The position numbers and the translations under genes are program-made. Of a stretch of DNA of 64,000 nt, positions 22,470 through 34,563 are shown piece by piece. The stretch comes from Absidia repens. Taxonomy: Eukaryota > Mucoromycota > Mucoromycetes > Mucorales > Cunninghamellaceae. The notes under the pieces are model-generated. The model made no database searches. It saw nothing but the letters and a program-made list of their open reading frames with translations, and had not been told where the DNA came from. The stretch spans positions 310,001 to 374,000 of the forward strand of contig MCGE01000024.1 of NCBI GenBank assembly GCA_002105175.1, given 5' to 3'. The first letter of the stretch is position 1; the number at the start of each line of letters is the position of its first letter.

Positions 22470-23850
22470 CTGGATATATGCAGTATGTCTAATCTACTGG
22501 AGGTTAAATTGCACCGTCTGCAACGAATGATATGAATGGTAGAGCGGAAATACGCCCATGTTTTATAAAATGACCACGAACTGCCAACCAGTTTCTACCC
22601 CTCAGGGGATGGGACAAGTAATCATCATAAGTTAGAAAGTAGCCCATAATATCATACTCTATAGAGGCAATTATATATACAGCACGACATAGATTTATTT
22701 ACATGATTGGTCCAGCAGGAATAAAGCTATTTTTGATATTAGACGATTAAAGACTGCTATCTGGTTCCTGATACACAAGATGGGAGAGAGTAGTCATAGC
22801 AAATGAATTAGAGAGCAGGTATTTGTTAGGGCACTCATAAAATAGCTGCAATAACAATATTGCTTATTGCGCCATGATTCAGAGAATGGCTGATGAAATA
22901 GTATATTTTATTGAAGCATATTGGTAGATACTAAGACTAAAGAAAAGGGTTCCATTGTAACAAAGGGATTAAATGGGAGAAGCATGAGAATGACTAAAGC
23001 GAGATCTAAAGAATGGTTTGCACAAATTAAAGGGACAATTATAACGTAGAAGCTAATACAATGTACCGTAGAAGGCATAATTAAAGGTATAACCTTTATT
23101 GAGGCCTTAGAACAGTTAGCGCTAGTTTAAACACAGGATGTGTAAAAGGCATCACATGTACAAGGCGTCAGAGAGATTAATGAGAACATTTTTCATTAAA
23201 GCAAGCAAAAAGAGACATATTTTATTCAGATATAGATACAAACTATGGACAAACTAACTCTAAACTAAGTGGATGGAGACTCCAAAATGCCAACTAATGG
23301 TGGTCCCAAATCCTGAATCAAAAATGAAAGGGTTTCCTCATGCATGTTGTAATCCCTGAGCTGAAACCCTTCTAAACTAGTTCTGATACAATTCTAGGTC
23401 CAAAATAACCCCAGAGAAGTCGAATGGTGAAGAAAGAATAAAATGAAAAAAGAGAGACAATTTTTTTTTTGTTGTTGGGGGGGAGGTAAATAAAACTTCA
23501 CGTGGGCGGGATTTAAATTGTTTTTTTTTGAGTGTGAAGGATTTTTTTTGATGGATATAAAAATGGACCCCTCTTTTTTTTTTTTTTTTTTTTTTTTTTA
23601 CAACCGACAGCACTTAACACCATCATCAACATAATGGTTATCTTCTTGTGACATTAATAAATATCATTAAACATCGAAAGAATGCTTGTTTTCTTCTCTC
23701 AATACCTTTGCAGAAAAGATGGAGCAATTCCACCAGGTTTAGGTAAGTCCGTTGCCATAGAATAGTTTGTCACTCACCTTAGGATAGCTTATACTATTTG
23801 AATGGAATTGATTATCTAATGTTATGTTGCTCTACAACATGACCTCTCCA
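22470..23850 (-). repeat. Dispersed repeat family R1, reverse copy (copy 4R) with promoter-like flank
   Basis: The longest reverse arm. GAACTGCCAACCAGTTTCTA near 22576 matches, inverted, 50115 in the forward arm. TTTTATTGAAGCATATTGGT near 22910 and TCATGCATGTTGTAATCCCT near 23337 are shared landmarks, and the arm ends TTCACGTGGGCGGGATTTAA from 23498. Past the arm, GATATAAAAATGGACCCCTC (23553), a T26 tract and AGAATAGTTTGTCACTCACC (23761) are paralleled after the copy at 51300-52060, so the shared unit extends to about 23850. No transposon protein was seen. Confidence 0.65.
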
Positions 23851-23899
23851 TGATGCACATGCCACCCCTCACTAATCATCCACTTTTGAAAATATATAG

Positions 23900-24065
23900 T
23901 CGGGTGTCATTAAACTAGTTTACTTTAGTTGTCATAGTTTATAGTTTATATCTGAATAAAAGATGTCTTTGCCTTTTTCCTTCTACATTAAATCTCATAT
24001 GTTTTATCATGTGTTTGTTTGTCATGTCGAATGACTATGTCTACACTGTACAGTACAATAAATAC
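23900..24065 (+). repeat. R1 fragment, forward
   Basis: GTCATAGTTTATAGTTTATA (23929) followed by TCTGAATAAAAGATGTCTTT matches, in forward orientation, the part of the arm at about 49488-49530 (CTATAGTTTGAAC...TTGAATACAATATGTCTTT). It lacks the CACGTG end. Its presence opposite copy 4R suggests a broken second arm. Confidence 0.5.
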
Positions 24066-25190
24066 TTGTGTGAAGAAAAAAAAGCTGGTGTTTTGCCTGT
24101 CAATAATTGTCGTGCTCAGCGCTCTATCCGCTGTACAGTATATACTGTACTGTACGGGACTGGGTTTATAAATATAGTGTGGTAGAGATTAATTGAATGG
24201 TTTTAGAGTGGATACATAAAACAACAAGCAGCAATGAACATATAAAAACATGATGATGGAAGTATACGTTGGAAGATAAGTAGTTTACCCGCATAACATT
24301 CCTTTTGATGAACGTCTTGTTGCCGCAATCCCTCGATTCCTTAGCCAAACCGACCGGCTTTAAATGCGTATGATTTTTTTTTATTTATAAAAACATCAAT
24401 CACGTACTATTGTTCCGTTCCCCCCTTTACTTTAGTATTACGTTGGTAAATGGTTTCTTGTCAAGTAAGATAACTAGTTTTAAATTTTTCTGTGAGATCT
24501 TTCCCCTCCCCCTTTTTCTTTCTTGGACAAGCGAATAAAGATTAAGACAATATTCTATGACCTCCATTGCTCCCCCCAAAAAAATAACACAGTCCGTGAC
24601 TAATGTACACGCACTTAAAAAAAAAGCAATTTTATAATGGTATCCGATCAGCCACACATCTCGTATCCAATTTCCTGGAAAAAAAATAACTAGAAATTTC
24701 ATGATGTATAATATAGCGCAAGGTCGCTTTATATTGAAGCTAACACCAAGATTGATACACCATTCATAAGCATAACTTTGCACTTCACATTTAGGTCATG
24801 CTTCCCTATATTGCCATACATTTCTGACGCAACACATACAAACTGCATAGCCTGTTATTTTTTTATATACCAAAAACAATAAAAAAAAAAGGACTTTTTA
24901 TATATAAATCATCAAGCATAATATGATCCTTTTAAATAATAGTTCATCAGCAAGCAAAAAAAGCAATATAGTTATTCTTTTTCAATTTTTCAATTTTTCA
25001 ATTTTTTATTGATTGATTCATTGATGGACATTCAAATGTTGTATGTATATAGTGTGAAGAAAGAATAAGACGACAGTGCGTAAAAAAAAGTACAAATGGG
25101 GATGGGGGAGGGGAGAGATAAAATGCTATACTATAATCGAGATCAACTAATAAAGAAAGAAAAAAGGAAAAGGACAAATACAGTGCCTAT
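24066..25190. other. Gene-poor stretch, 3' of the RRM gene
   Basis: No gene called. Minus-strand open frames at 24166-24348 and 24427-24783 lack convincing splice structure and family motifs. A direct repeat of CAATTTTT units lies at about 24979-25006, followed by ATTGATTGATTCATTGATGG. The right end is the 3' UTR of the RRM gene. Confidence 0.4.
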
Positions 25191-27217
25191 TTATTCGATT
25201 ATGTTGCCATTGTTGTCTATAGCGGATTCGGTCGTGTTCAGATTTTCTTGTTTAGTGTGGGATACTTGGTCTGTGTCCTGATGTTTTGTTGAGTCCAGGT
25301 TTCTTGGTGATGCTTGATTCATTGATGCTGCTGTTGATGGAATCACGGGCAAAGGACTAAAATAGTTTTAATGAAAAGATTGAGTTTCTCCCCCTTTTTT
25401 TTTGCGTATTGATGAAACTTACTGATGAGATTGTTGTTGAGTCATGGTGGTGGAATATGGCGCAGGCGGATTGGAAGGAGAGATCCCTAGCATGGTTTCA
25501 GGTGTGATCGGCATCATGTGCTGCATTGAAGAAAAACCTGCCGACATGGATTGGAATTCACGTGGTCGGATGACACGTTTTCGGGTGGTCGTTTGGTTTT
25601 TCAGGTTTTTTTGAGCGGGTGAGTCTGCAAACCGTACTTGCAAGGAAGCTGATGATCCGGCAATGACGTGTCCACTGAAGCGTTCAATAATAGAGATTGC
25701 GGCAAGTCGATCACACATTCTATATTAAACCATTTGCAAAAATAAATACAACTCAATAGTCAGATATATATTTCATTACCAATGTATTTTGTTTTCTTCT
25801 TACCTTGCAAACCCAACACCACGACTAATTCCTGATCGAGGATCACGCAGAATACGACTAGATACCGTTTGAAAAGGTTGGAAGAGTTCTTCAAGTTTCT
25901 GTCAATTATGAAGATAAAACAATGTATAACCTTAATAAACGACTCTTTCATACTTTTACCGTTGATTTTTACCTGTTCAGTCATGTCCAAAGGCAAGTTA
26001 GATATGTATATATTTGTTGAAGTTTCATCTTGAAGGTTTCGTAATCGAGAGCTAAAAGATTCTTGGCCGACCCTCGCAAAGGAGGCCTGTAGTCCCGCGT
26101 GATTCAACCCATCAATAGCTGTATGACAATCTTGTTCCTGTTCAAATAATGCAAATCCATATCCTTTACACTCGCCTGTTTTTTGATCCAAAATAGCTTT
26201 TGACGATGTGACAGGTCCATATCTAAGTGAATCAAAGCAAATCAATATATAGATGTATTCTTGTTTTCATGTACCTAGAGCCCCCCCCACTTACGCTTTG
26301 CATAATTCCAGAAATGATTCATCTGTTGTAGAGGAAGAAAGTCCACGCACGTATATATTTTGAGGATGATGATTCATGGATAATTCTTCCATAGTCGCTT
26401 GCTGATTATAGGAGTGTTCCCTTAAAGAAAGGTTCTGGTGATGATGGTTGGAAGTTTGGGATTGTTGATTTTTTCTTCGTCCATAATGACGCTGCTGCTG
26501 CTGCTGCTGGTGATGGTGGCGGTGATGGTACTGGGGCTGAGAGGGAGGTGTAGAATACGGGCCAGGAAGAGTAACCATTTGATGAGGAAGCGATCCAACA
26601 GGAGTACCACTCAAAACAGGTGAAGATATGTGTAAAGGCGGAAAATGAGGGAGAGGTGGTGCAGGGTGGACAGAGTGGTGAGTTGGAAGCATATAGGTGG
26701 CGTGTGAAGACGGAGAGAGTGTCATATTTCCACCGTTAACAGGGGCACCAGCACCGTTGTTGCCACCTTGATATTGATAAGTTGGACTAAAAGGTGGACT
26801 AGTTGGATTCATAGGCGGGGATTGAGGAAGAAGAACAGGTGAGCCAGGATAGCTTTGATAATCAGAATAGTAGAATTGAGGGCTGACTGGATAAATCACA
26901 TATGTTGGCTGTGGTTGCTGTGGTGGAAGATGCTGCTGTTGCTGCTGCTGCAGTTGTTGCGGGTCAGTAGGTTCATAGCCGTTCGTGTGCAATTCATACA
27001 CCACGTTCGGATCAATATTACCATGATGTGGGTATGATGATGCTGGTGTTGTAAAACAATGACCGGATGTTAACGGTGCTTGACTAGGTGATGGGTGACT
27101 GGAGTTGTTGGTTGAAATCGTTGCGGTGGTGGCTGCGGATGTATTGATTGGCAATTGAGTCGTTGCTGAATTATAAGTCCCCGTAATAGATACTGGTTCA
27201 GCAGGAGGCAAGGTCAT
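25191..27217 (-). CDS. Two-RRM RNA-binding protein, RBMS/MSSP-like
   Basis: Binds single-stranded RNA through two tandem RRMs. The large first exon (ATG 27217) encodes a Pro/Gln/His/Ser-rich disordered region of about 285 residues, ending NIYVRGLSSSTTDESFLELC, which is RNP2 of RRM1. The next exon supplies CKGYGFALFEQEQDCHTAI (RNP1), then TNIYISNLPLDMTEQ opens RRM2. Further exons give ILRDPRSGISRGVGFAR (RNP1) and IIERFSGHVI. A basic segment (NQTTTRKRVIRPREFQSM) and a polar tail follow; the last exon ends NTTESAIDNNGNIIE at 25191. The RRM2 wording (SRGVGFAR, direct linkage of the domains) is typical of RBMS/MSSP. A 5' UTR intron is possible. Target RNAs are unknown. Confidence 0.87.
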
Positions 27218-28146
27218 TGTATAATCTAGATATTGATAATATTAAGAAAGAAAGAGATGAATGAGATAAGAATCCATCGACGATTATGGAAGATTCCTTC
27301 TAAAAGGACAAATGGTTTCAAACTATCTATGCTGTACCTGTTATCTTGTCGTTCTTGCCTTCTTGACCAAATAAAATGAAGGACCTGAGAGAGATAAAGT
27401 GGGTTGAGGAAGGAGAAGAATAGGGTTGAATAAAGCCCAAGTTGAAGAGCAGTCAATGGAGTGATAACAACAAACAAAAAAAATAAAAATAAAAAAAAAA
27501 AAATAAAAAGGAAAAGACAAAGCGACACAGAAAAATTGGATGATGGATTTGAAATTTATAACGGTTCGAAGGTAACACTATCCGAGCCAATGAAACCGGA
27601 CTTTTCAGATGTTTGGAAGGGCGGGGCGTTTGGAGTGAAATAAAGATAGGATCCAACATAAAGGAAATCGTTTTGATCTACCTGACAACACTTCAATTAT
27701 ACAAAAAAAATACATAGACAAGCAGAGGAACGCATATAATAAAGCTTTCTCTTCATTACCAGGCTTGTTTTACTGCATTAGTCTGTGCACTGATTGTATG
27801 GATCTTCCGACATCATTATTATTACCACCAGTTGTATCAACACTGGTCACTATAGCATCCAATTATCGTTGTTTCCTGCATGATTCCATTTTTCACGTTC
27901 CGCGCTTGCTAGCAATTTTCAGGGGCGAAGAAATAATACAGCGACTTAGGACATTCAAAAAATAAAATAAAATAAAAACAGCATCCACAATCCATCACCC
28001 AAATCAAAATACAAGTTTGTAAAATGCTTATATGAAGATTAGTAATTTTATTTTATTTGAAAGGGTACTATAAACAAATTATACTAGATAAATAAATAGT
28101 GGGATGAGAGGAATATAACTACACTGAACAGTAAAGTAAAATATAA
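27218..28146. other. Intergenic, 5' of RRM gene and 3' of sugar transporter
   Basis: No gene recognised. An A/T-rich run lies at 27473-27510. Open frames on both strands near 27460-27965 show no family features. It serves as promoter of the RRM gene on the left; the transporter 3' UTR is on the right. Confidence 0.45.
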
Positions 28147-30850
28147 CTAAGTTGCTGAAAATGGCTGTTTTCCCTTAATTTCCGTGGACGTCGGGTCTTG
28201 GAATTGGTGCTGTTGCCTAGAAGAAGTCACCGAGCCAGATGACACCGATGTTGAAATACTTGGACGAGTAGAATTTTTGACCAATAAAGAAGTTGGATGT
28301 AAGATATCACCATTGTCTTCACATGGTGCTAGCGATCGGGTTTCAGGTATAGTGTTGGATGAAGAAAGGATTGGCCCACTTTTTCCAAGATGAAAAGGAT
28401 ATTTGCTAGCATTTTTCTTTTGCATTCGTTCCATGTGTATCAGTGTCGCCGCAGCCGTTTGATGATGGTGCCCGTTGACTTCGAAATATCCAATATCGCT
28501 GCCAAAGATCAGGTCGATTTCCTCCAACGATTTTCCCTGCATTTATAAGATGTAATCCAGTCAGGTATGTCATATCAGTAAGAGCATCTAGATGATAAAA
28601 TATTTTCACTTACCTTGGTTTCCGGAAAGAAGAAATATACAAATAATACAATAAATGCACAACAGCAGGCAAATACAATATAGCTTCGTCCATGAATCTT
28701 CAAGAGCATAGGTGTAGAGAATTCAGACACCGCAAAATTCAACAACCAACTGAACCCACTTGTAATAGAAAGTGCTTTTGCCCGAACACCTATGGTATTT
28801 CAAAAAGTCAATATTATATCCCTTCAACCTTTGTTTCTTCAATCGCCGCACATCAAATTTGTATAAGTACCTTGTCCATAGAGTTCTGACGGGTATATCC
28901 AACCAAGTGGTCCCCAAGTATAAGCGAAAACAGCCAGGTAAAGGTACTGAATACTGATAAAAGCAATGGATTCCTTTTTTGCCACGCCCCGAAATCGAAA
29001 TTGATCGAATTCACCAGATTCATTAGTAGGAGGGGTTACTGCTTCAGAACTGTAATCACCACCATAGATAAAATGCGCGGTAAGAGAGAGAACTGCCATA
29101 AGAACGAGACATATACAAAGGATAAAGGCCCCTGCCACCATTGATGACCGTCGACCAAATCGATCTATCTAAATAAAATAATTTTGATGGTAAGACTGAG
29201 GATTTTGTACCTTCGTTTTAATTACCAAAAATACTGCTGGAATGGTTGCTAGCATATTGACAGTAGAGCTAATACAATTGGCAAAAATAGATGGATAAAT
29301 ACCAGATAGTCCAGCAGAGTGTAATATTTGAGGTGCAAACAATCTATCAGGGAATACACCCAGCCAAATCAAAAGGAATTGATGAGTTTTTGTAATTTTT
29401 TCAAAGCATTTGAATTTTTTAGATAAACTTACAAAATAGCATTGATACCAGTAAGTTGTTGGAAGCTTTGAGTCAGGATCCCAAGTAATAGTCTTTGCCA
29501 ATTGTTTTCAGGGGCCTTAGAAAACAATCTGGTGTAGCTTCCGTGGTTCTTGAATGTTCGCTCATACCTAATTGATTGCAAAATGGTCACATATTCCATA
29601 CAAACGTCTGGATGATCAACAGACCCATCACCATGGATTTTGGCCAAGACCTGAAGTGCTTCAGTATCGTAATCACATGACATCAAATATCTTGGGCTTT
29701 CAGGGATAAGTTGAATCAATATCAAAAGTGCCAAGCAAGGAATCATTTGAAGACCCATGGCTAATCTTTTAAAAAAACAAGTCAGTATGCTCTTTACATA
29801 TGTTTTCAATGTACCCTACATAATAAAAATACCTCCATGATGATCCATTTTGAATCTTAATAGTCCCGTAGACGATCCAAGAGGCACAAAAGATTCCAAG
29901 AGTAATTGCGTATTGGTGAATAGTGATCAATCTACCACGTAAATGTTTTGGAGCAATTTCACTTTGGTCTAAAACGATAATATTTGTCACTATAGCACAT
30001 CCAGTCAACGTTTCTAAACTTGATATATATATATATATATATATTTCCCTACTTACATAATGGGACGAGCATTGAGTATATCCTATCCAATAATATATAA
30101 AATGTCGGTGTATCATGTCAATATTTTTGTTTTGCCTACTTGATAGTTTTCCAACCACTTACCCAACACAAAAACCAGTGACAGCACGACCACAAAATAC
30201 CAGTGCAGCGTTGTCACCACCTGTTTGAAAGACGCTGCCTACCAAAAATATCACACTTGCAAAAGCCATCAAGGGTTTTCTACCAATACGGTCTGCCAGG
30301 ACCCCAGAAACCAAGGAACCAAGAAAGGCGGCAAGTGCCATTGTTCCAGAAAAACCCCGAAGATGACTTGGCTTGCCAATTTCATCAATAAAGTAAGGCA
30401 TAATCACCACTAGTGCCATAACATTAAAATTGTATCTACAAATATCAAAAAATAAAAAAGTTGACGTGGTGAGTTCTGGTTCATGATAGAAGGTATTGCC
30501 ATTTGGTACATATCATGTCACACCATATTCTTTGTCTATATATATATATATATGTTTCCGCTTTACCCAAACTACCAGGAAAGAAGAGGATATGGTATAA
30601 ATGATATAATTCGCAAAAAAAAAAAAAAAAAAAAAAAAAAAACTGTCAGTACTATAGAAAACAATTTGCCTGTTTTCGGATTGCAATCGTTCCACCTTAC
30701 CAAGAAGCCTCCTATGGAGAGTAAACTATGAGATTCTTTTTCGTTTTAGTATTTCCTGTATACGTTCATCAGTTTAACTATATCCGTCCTGTCGTAGGCT
30801 TACCTACAATATATGTACACCCTGTTCGTCGCTGTCAAATGGAAGGTCAT
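28147..30850 (-). CDS. MFS sugar transporter (SP family)
   Basis: Twelve-helix sugar porter of the major facilitator superfamily, about ten exons. The N-terminus is MTFHLTATNRVYIYC (ATG 30850), joining through phase-2 introns to SLLSIGGFLV and YNFNVMALVVIMPYF. Family motifs in order: GVLADRIGRKPLMAFA (G-R-K after TM2), GFCVGIYSMLVPL then YQSEIAPKHLRGRLITI, LIPESPRYLM, QSFQQLTGINAI before TM7, a second R-F-G-R-R motif, WGPLGWIYPSELYG, and FFPETKGKSLEEIDLIFG. The roughly 115-residue C-terminal tail is cytosolic and Ser/Thr-rich, longer than in most hexose porters. TM1 has lost the usual F-G-Y-D-T-G (it reads F-L-V-R-Y-N-F-N-V). Hexose is the likely substrate class, but the sequence does not settle it. 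Two introns contain (AT)n runs. Confidence 0.9.
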
Positions 30851-32454
30851 TTGCGAATTGAGGACGTTTGCAACGGGAATCGATAAAAAAAAAAAAAAAA
30901 CTGCAAGAAAGAAAAAAAAAACTATGGGGACCGCGCGGCATTTTAAAAATATCAATGTGCGCAGAAAAGCACTGACGTTGTAACATAACATTATAAACAC
31001 GCTGACGTTGTAACATTATGAACAAAACGAGTTCAATAAATTATATATGTCTAGATACTCCTGAACTTCTAAACATATAGCATAACTAAATCATAGTGTT
31101 TGGCTACGAAATCGGTGCTCGAATGATCGTTGATTTTTTTCGGGGCACAAAACGCAGTAGCATTTCATTGTGCACGCATGAACATATCAATCACATCATT
31201 GATGATGATCATTTCCTTTCAAAGCAAAGCCAAACCTCTTTCCTGCCTTTATTTTTTGTAAAAAAAAAATTGCCGATATTTATATTCAAATGCAATGACC
31301 ACAAGGCAAAGTGATAACATGACAATATTACCTAATGTTGATTTTAGGTAGGGTCTCCAAGCCAGTCAAACTTATTGTGCATACATAATCATTAATGGTG
31401 GTCAGCTGGCTATATGATGCCTTTTAAATACCCGTTTGATCTACACAAAGTTTCCCCATCGCTTCATTGTTTTAATGACGACCAAACACAGCTTGCAAAC
31501 TGTGGTACCAATGAAACAATGAGATAATCGGGTATCGTTCGCTAGGTTTTAATTAATGAGGCTTTCATACAAAGTCGTTTTATCTAACAGTCATATGTAA
31601 TAAGCTGAAACATGACGATGACAGAAGCAAGGTCAGGGTCCTAGTGAAATGAGGGTTAATGATCGGTGTTTCAAATATACCCTTATGTAAGCTCACCCTG
31701 CGAACCTTAAGCATTCAAATGAGAAAACCAAATGAATACAAATATGTTCTTTCTCACTTTATTTCCTTGGTACAAGGGTGCAAAGATTTAAATTATTTGA
31801 ATATTTGATAATAAGATATCGTTTTTTTTTATTTTTATTTTTTAAAATAAGGGAGCTTTTTTTAGAAAAGAATAGGCGGCGATTCATATCTTTCCTGCCC
31901 TTCATTTATTTTTTTAGCCTTTTCTTCAAAGAGCAACCAAAAAAGAGGGTCACCGTTGCGGGGCTAAATAAGAAGATTATGACAAAAAAAGAAAGAGGGA
32001 ACATGATGGAATATGAATCCATCCACAACTTGTTTTTAGTAACAATTAGCTTGGAGAATTTCTTGCTTAGCCTGGTCAAATACTGATGACCTATATTAGA
32101 TCTTTTTTGTCGAAGGATCATCCGTACAGGTAAAACGATTAATGTGGGGTGGGACTTTTTTCTTTTTCTCTCTTGTATAACTAAAGCGGAATAAGGGTCC
32201 TATGATTCGCTTATAGGCGTAACTTGCCGAAGGCTTATTTAGTACAAACGAAGGGTGATTGGGTCCAACCCTTTTTTATATTTCATTCTCCGTCATCCGA
32301 GAAAAAAAAAAGATGCCCAGGATAAATCATATAAAGAGAAACCCATTTATTTTATTTTATTTTATTTTATTGCCCCTTTAGCTTTTTTCGTTCCTTCTTC
32401 TCCTTATCCCTCTATCTACCTATTTTAGAACCTTATATAACTTATCAAGGCGAC
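30851..32454. other. Divergent transporter / hexokinase intergenic region
   Basis: 1.6 kb without a gene. On the transporter side it has A-rich runs and a 30-bp-spaced tandem motif (30972-31016). On the hexokinase side are a (TTTTA)n run at about 32344-32371 and CCTTATATAACTTATCAAGG at 32431. The middle shows nothing coding. Confidence 0.45.
30972..31016. promoter_or_regulatory. Tandem CTGACGTTGTAACAT motif upstream of transporter
   Basis: The 15-mer CTGACGTTGTAACAT occurs at 30972-30986 and again at 31002-31016, exactly 30 bp apart, 120-170 bp before the transporter start. TGACG is a bZIP half-site. A three-turn spacing on the same DNA face suggests paired binding sites, but a simple tandem duplication is an equal alternative. 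Confidence 0.4.
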
Positions 32455-34030
32455 ATGACTGAAACATCTGACATTCTTTTTGAAAAACTTGAACAACAAT
32501 TCCTTCTCAGTCGAAAGCAGCTTGCCCCTATAGTGAATGGATTTCTTGACGAATTTAAGCTGGGGCTTAAAACACCTTCCAAAGGTCTAGCTACAATGAT
32601 TCCCTCCTTTGTCACTCAACTGCCTACTGGTAATGAAACTGGTACCTTCATGTCTTTGGATCTTGGTGGCACGAATCTTCGCATTTCCGCTGTACAACTT
32701 TTGGGTGATGGTCATGTTGAGGTGTTGGAGGTCAAGCATGCACCTAGCACGGAACTCAAGACAGGTCCTGGGAATATCTTTTTTGACTGGATTGCTGATG
32801 CTGTGGAAGAATTGATCACAGATAAGGCTCGTCATTTATTCAGTCCTGAACAAGTCAAGGGGAATGAAACTTTGGCTTTGGGCGTGTGCTGGAGTTTCCC
32901 TGTGGAGTAAGTATATTGCGGAAAAATAGTGATGCCAACTGATTATGTTTGTACGTTTCTTTTTACTCATCATACAATGTTTTCGTTTTGCTTTATTTTG
33001 TTTTGTGTGTAGCCAAACAGACGTCAACCGTGGTGTTATTTTAAGAATGGGCAAAGGATTTACATTACAAGATACTGAAGGTCGTGATTTGGCAAACATG
33101 TTCCACGAAGCATTTGAACGCAAGGTAAAATGAAGGGAAAAAAAGTGTGCGGCCTAAAATGATAATTAACACTGTTGTTTTTTTCTTCTTTGAAAAATGC
33201 AGGGGCTGAATGTGAAAGTGAGTGCGATTCTGAATGACACTGTCGGCACCCTTGTGGCCCATGCATACTCCAACCCACGATCACGTATCGGATTGATTTT
33301 TGCCACTGGTGTCAATGCTGCTTATCCGGAAAAGGTGGAAAATATCATCAAGCTGGAACAGGCTGCTCGTGACAAGTACCCCGCTGGGACGGAAATGCTG
33401 CTCAACACTGAAATCGATATCTTCGGGACAGAGGCTTACTTGCCCTTAACCGATTTTGATCTGGCTATGGACAAAAGTCACAATCAACCCAAATTCCAAT
33501 TGTATGAAAAAATGATGTCCGGTGCCTATCTTGGTGAATTAACTCGACTGGTTGCGATGGATTTTATCAAGAATGATGCTCTGTTTCAAGGTCAAGTTCC
33601 TGAAGGTTTTGATGAACCGTGGTCTTTCCCCACAATGTACATGAGTGCTCTGGAAAGGGATGTCACAGTTTCGCGGCAAACTAGTCTAGAAAAAATCTTG
33701 GGCAAATACAACTTTGAGCAAACTCCATCACTGCAAGACATTGCTATTTTGACTCGAATCTGCCGTATTGTGTCAACCCGAAGTGCTTTATTGTGCTCTT
33801 GCGCCATTGCTGCTTTGATTGAACAACAAGGATTGGTAACCAAGTCTGATGCCGATATTGTTGTTGGAATGAATGGATCGACCTATGAATTCTACCCCTT
33901 CATGGAAGAACGGTTACATCGGGCTTTACGGGAATGGTTTGGTGTGGAGGTCTCGGATAGAATTCGATTGGAAATTGCTCATGACGGCGGTAGTGTTGGC
34001 GGCGCTTTGATTGCGATGTTGGCCTGTTAG
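32455..34030 (+). CDS. Hexokinase-family sugar kinase, atypical
   Basis: ATP-dependent sugar kinase of the hexokinase fold, about 460 residues. Exons are 32455-32906, 33013-33124 and 33203-34030, all in phase. Visible: phosphate-binding SLDLGGTNLRI, substrate-loop CWSFPVDQTDVNRG, catalytic Asp in AILNDTVGTLVA, Asn in ATGVNAAYPEKV, Glu in MLLNTEIDIFG and Glu in LYEKMMSGAYLGEL. Deviations: the usual W-T-K-G/R-F stretch reads R-M-G-K-G-F, so the Thr that contacts glucose is Gly; the F-G-T-G-(S/T)-N-A motif reads F-A-T-G-V-N-A; and the adenosine loop reads AHDGGSVGGALIA. The ligand Asn, Asp and Glu residues remain, so activity is plausible. Altered substrate preference, for example toward an amino sugar such as GlcNAc as in Candida Hxk1, or a regulatory role are inferences. 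Confidence 0.88.
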
Positions 34031-34563
34031 ATTTTAGTTATTGTAGTTTAGTTATTATGTAGTTATACTGTAGTATTGTTTTTATATCATCATCTCTTTG
34101 TTTTTTATTTATTTTTCATGACTCTTCTTGTTATCATATATCTAATAAATCACTATTTTATACACTGTTGATATTATATGACTTTGGGGGAAGGGAAATG
34201 GAGCGGTGATCAATAATGTTAGGTTATGTCATTGGAACATTGCTACAATCCATTATATTTACTTCTTTTAAAATGTCAAAAATCATGCGATAGTTCATCG
34301 CTTGTATCAAAAATTGTCTATTTTTTTTATTTTTATCTATTTAATGATATTTGAAAAATCGATGGATGGTAGGACTTCGTTGCCAGTCATGCAGAACGGT
34401 CTCAACTTCCTTTTTTTAGTGCAATTTTTCCCACTAGCGGGTTTTGAAAAATGTGCGAGCTTTGTCCGCGTCCATGCTTCCTTTTTTCCTTTTTGTCTCT
34501 CGTTCCAACACTTTTTTATTCACTTTCTCTCATTTTCCTTTATTACCATTATTTACACTTACC
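34031..34563. other. Intergenic, hexokinase 3' UTR and VPS13 promoter
   Basis: CTAATAAATC at 34142 is a probable poly(A) signal for hexokinase. The VPS13 side is pyrimidine-rich (TTTTCCTTTTTGTCTCTCGT near 34486) with no TATA box seen. Confidence 0.45.

Noticed and set aside
24166..24783. Minus-strand open frames with possible splice sites, as a hidden gene
   Set aside because: Attempts to chain the segments give early stops or break phase, exon candidates run through homopolymers, and no family motif appears.
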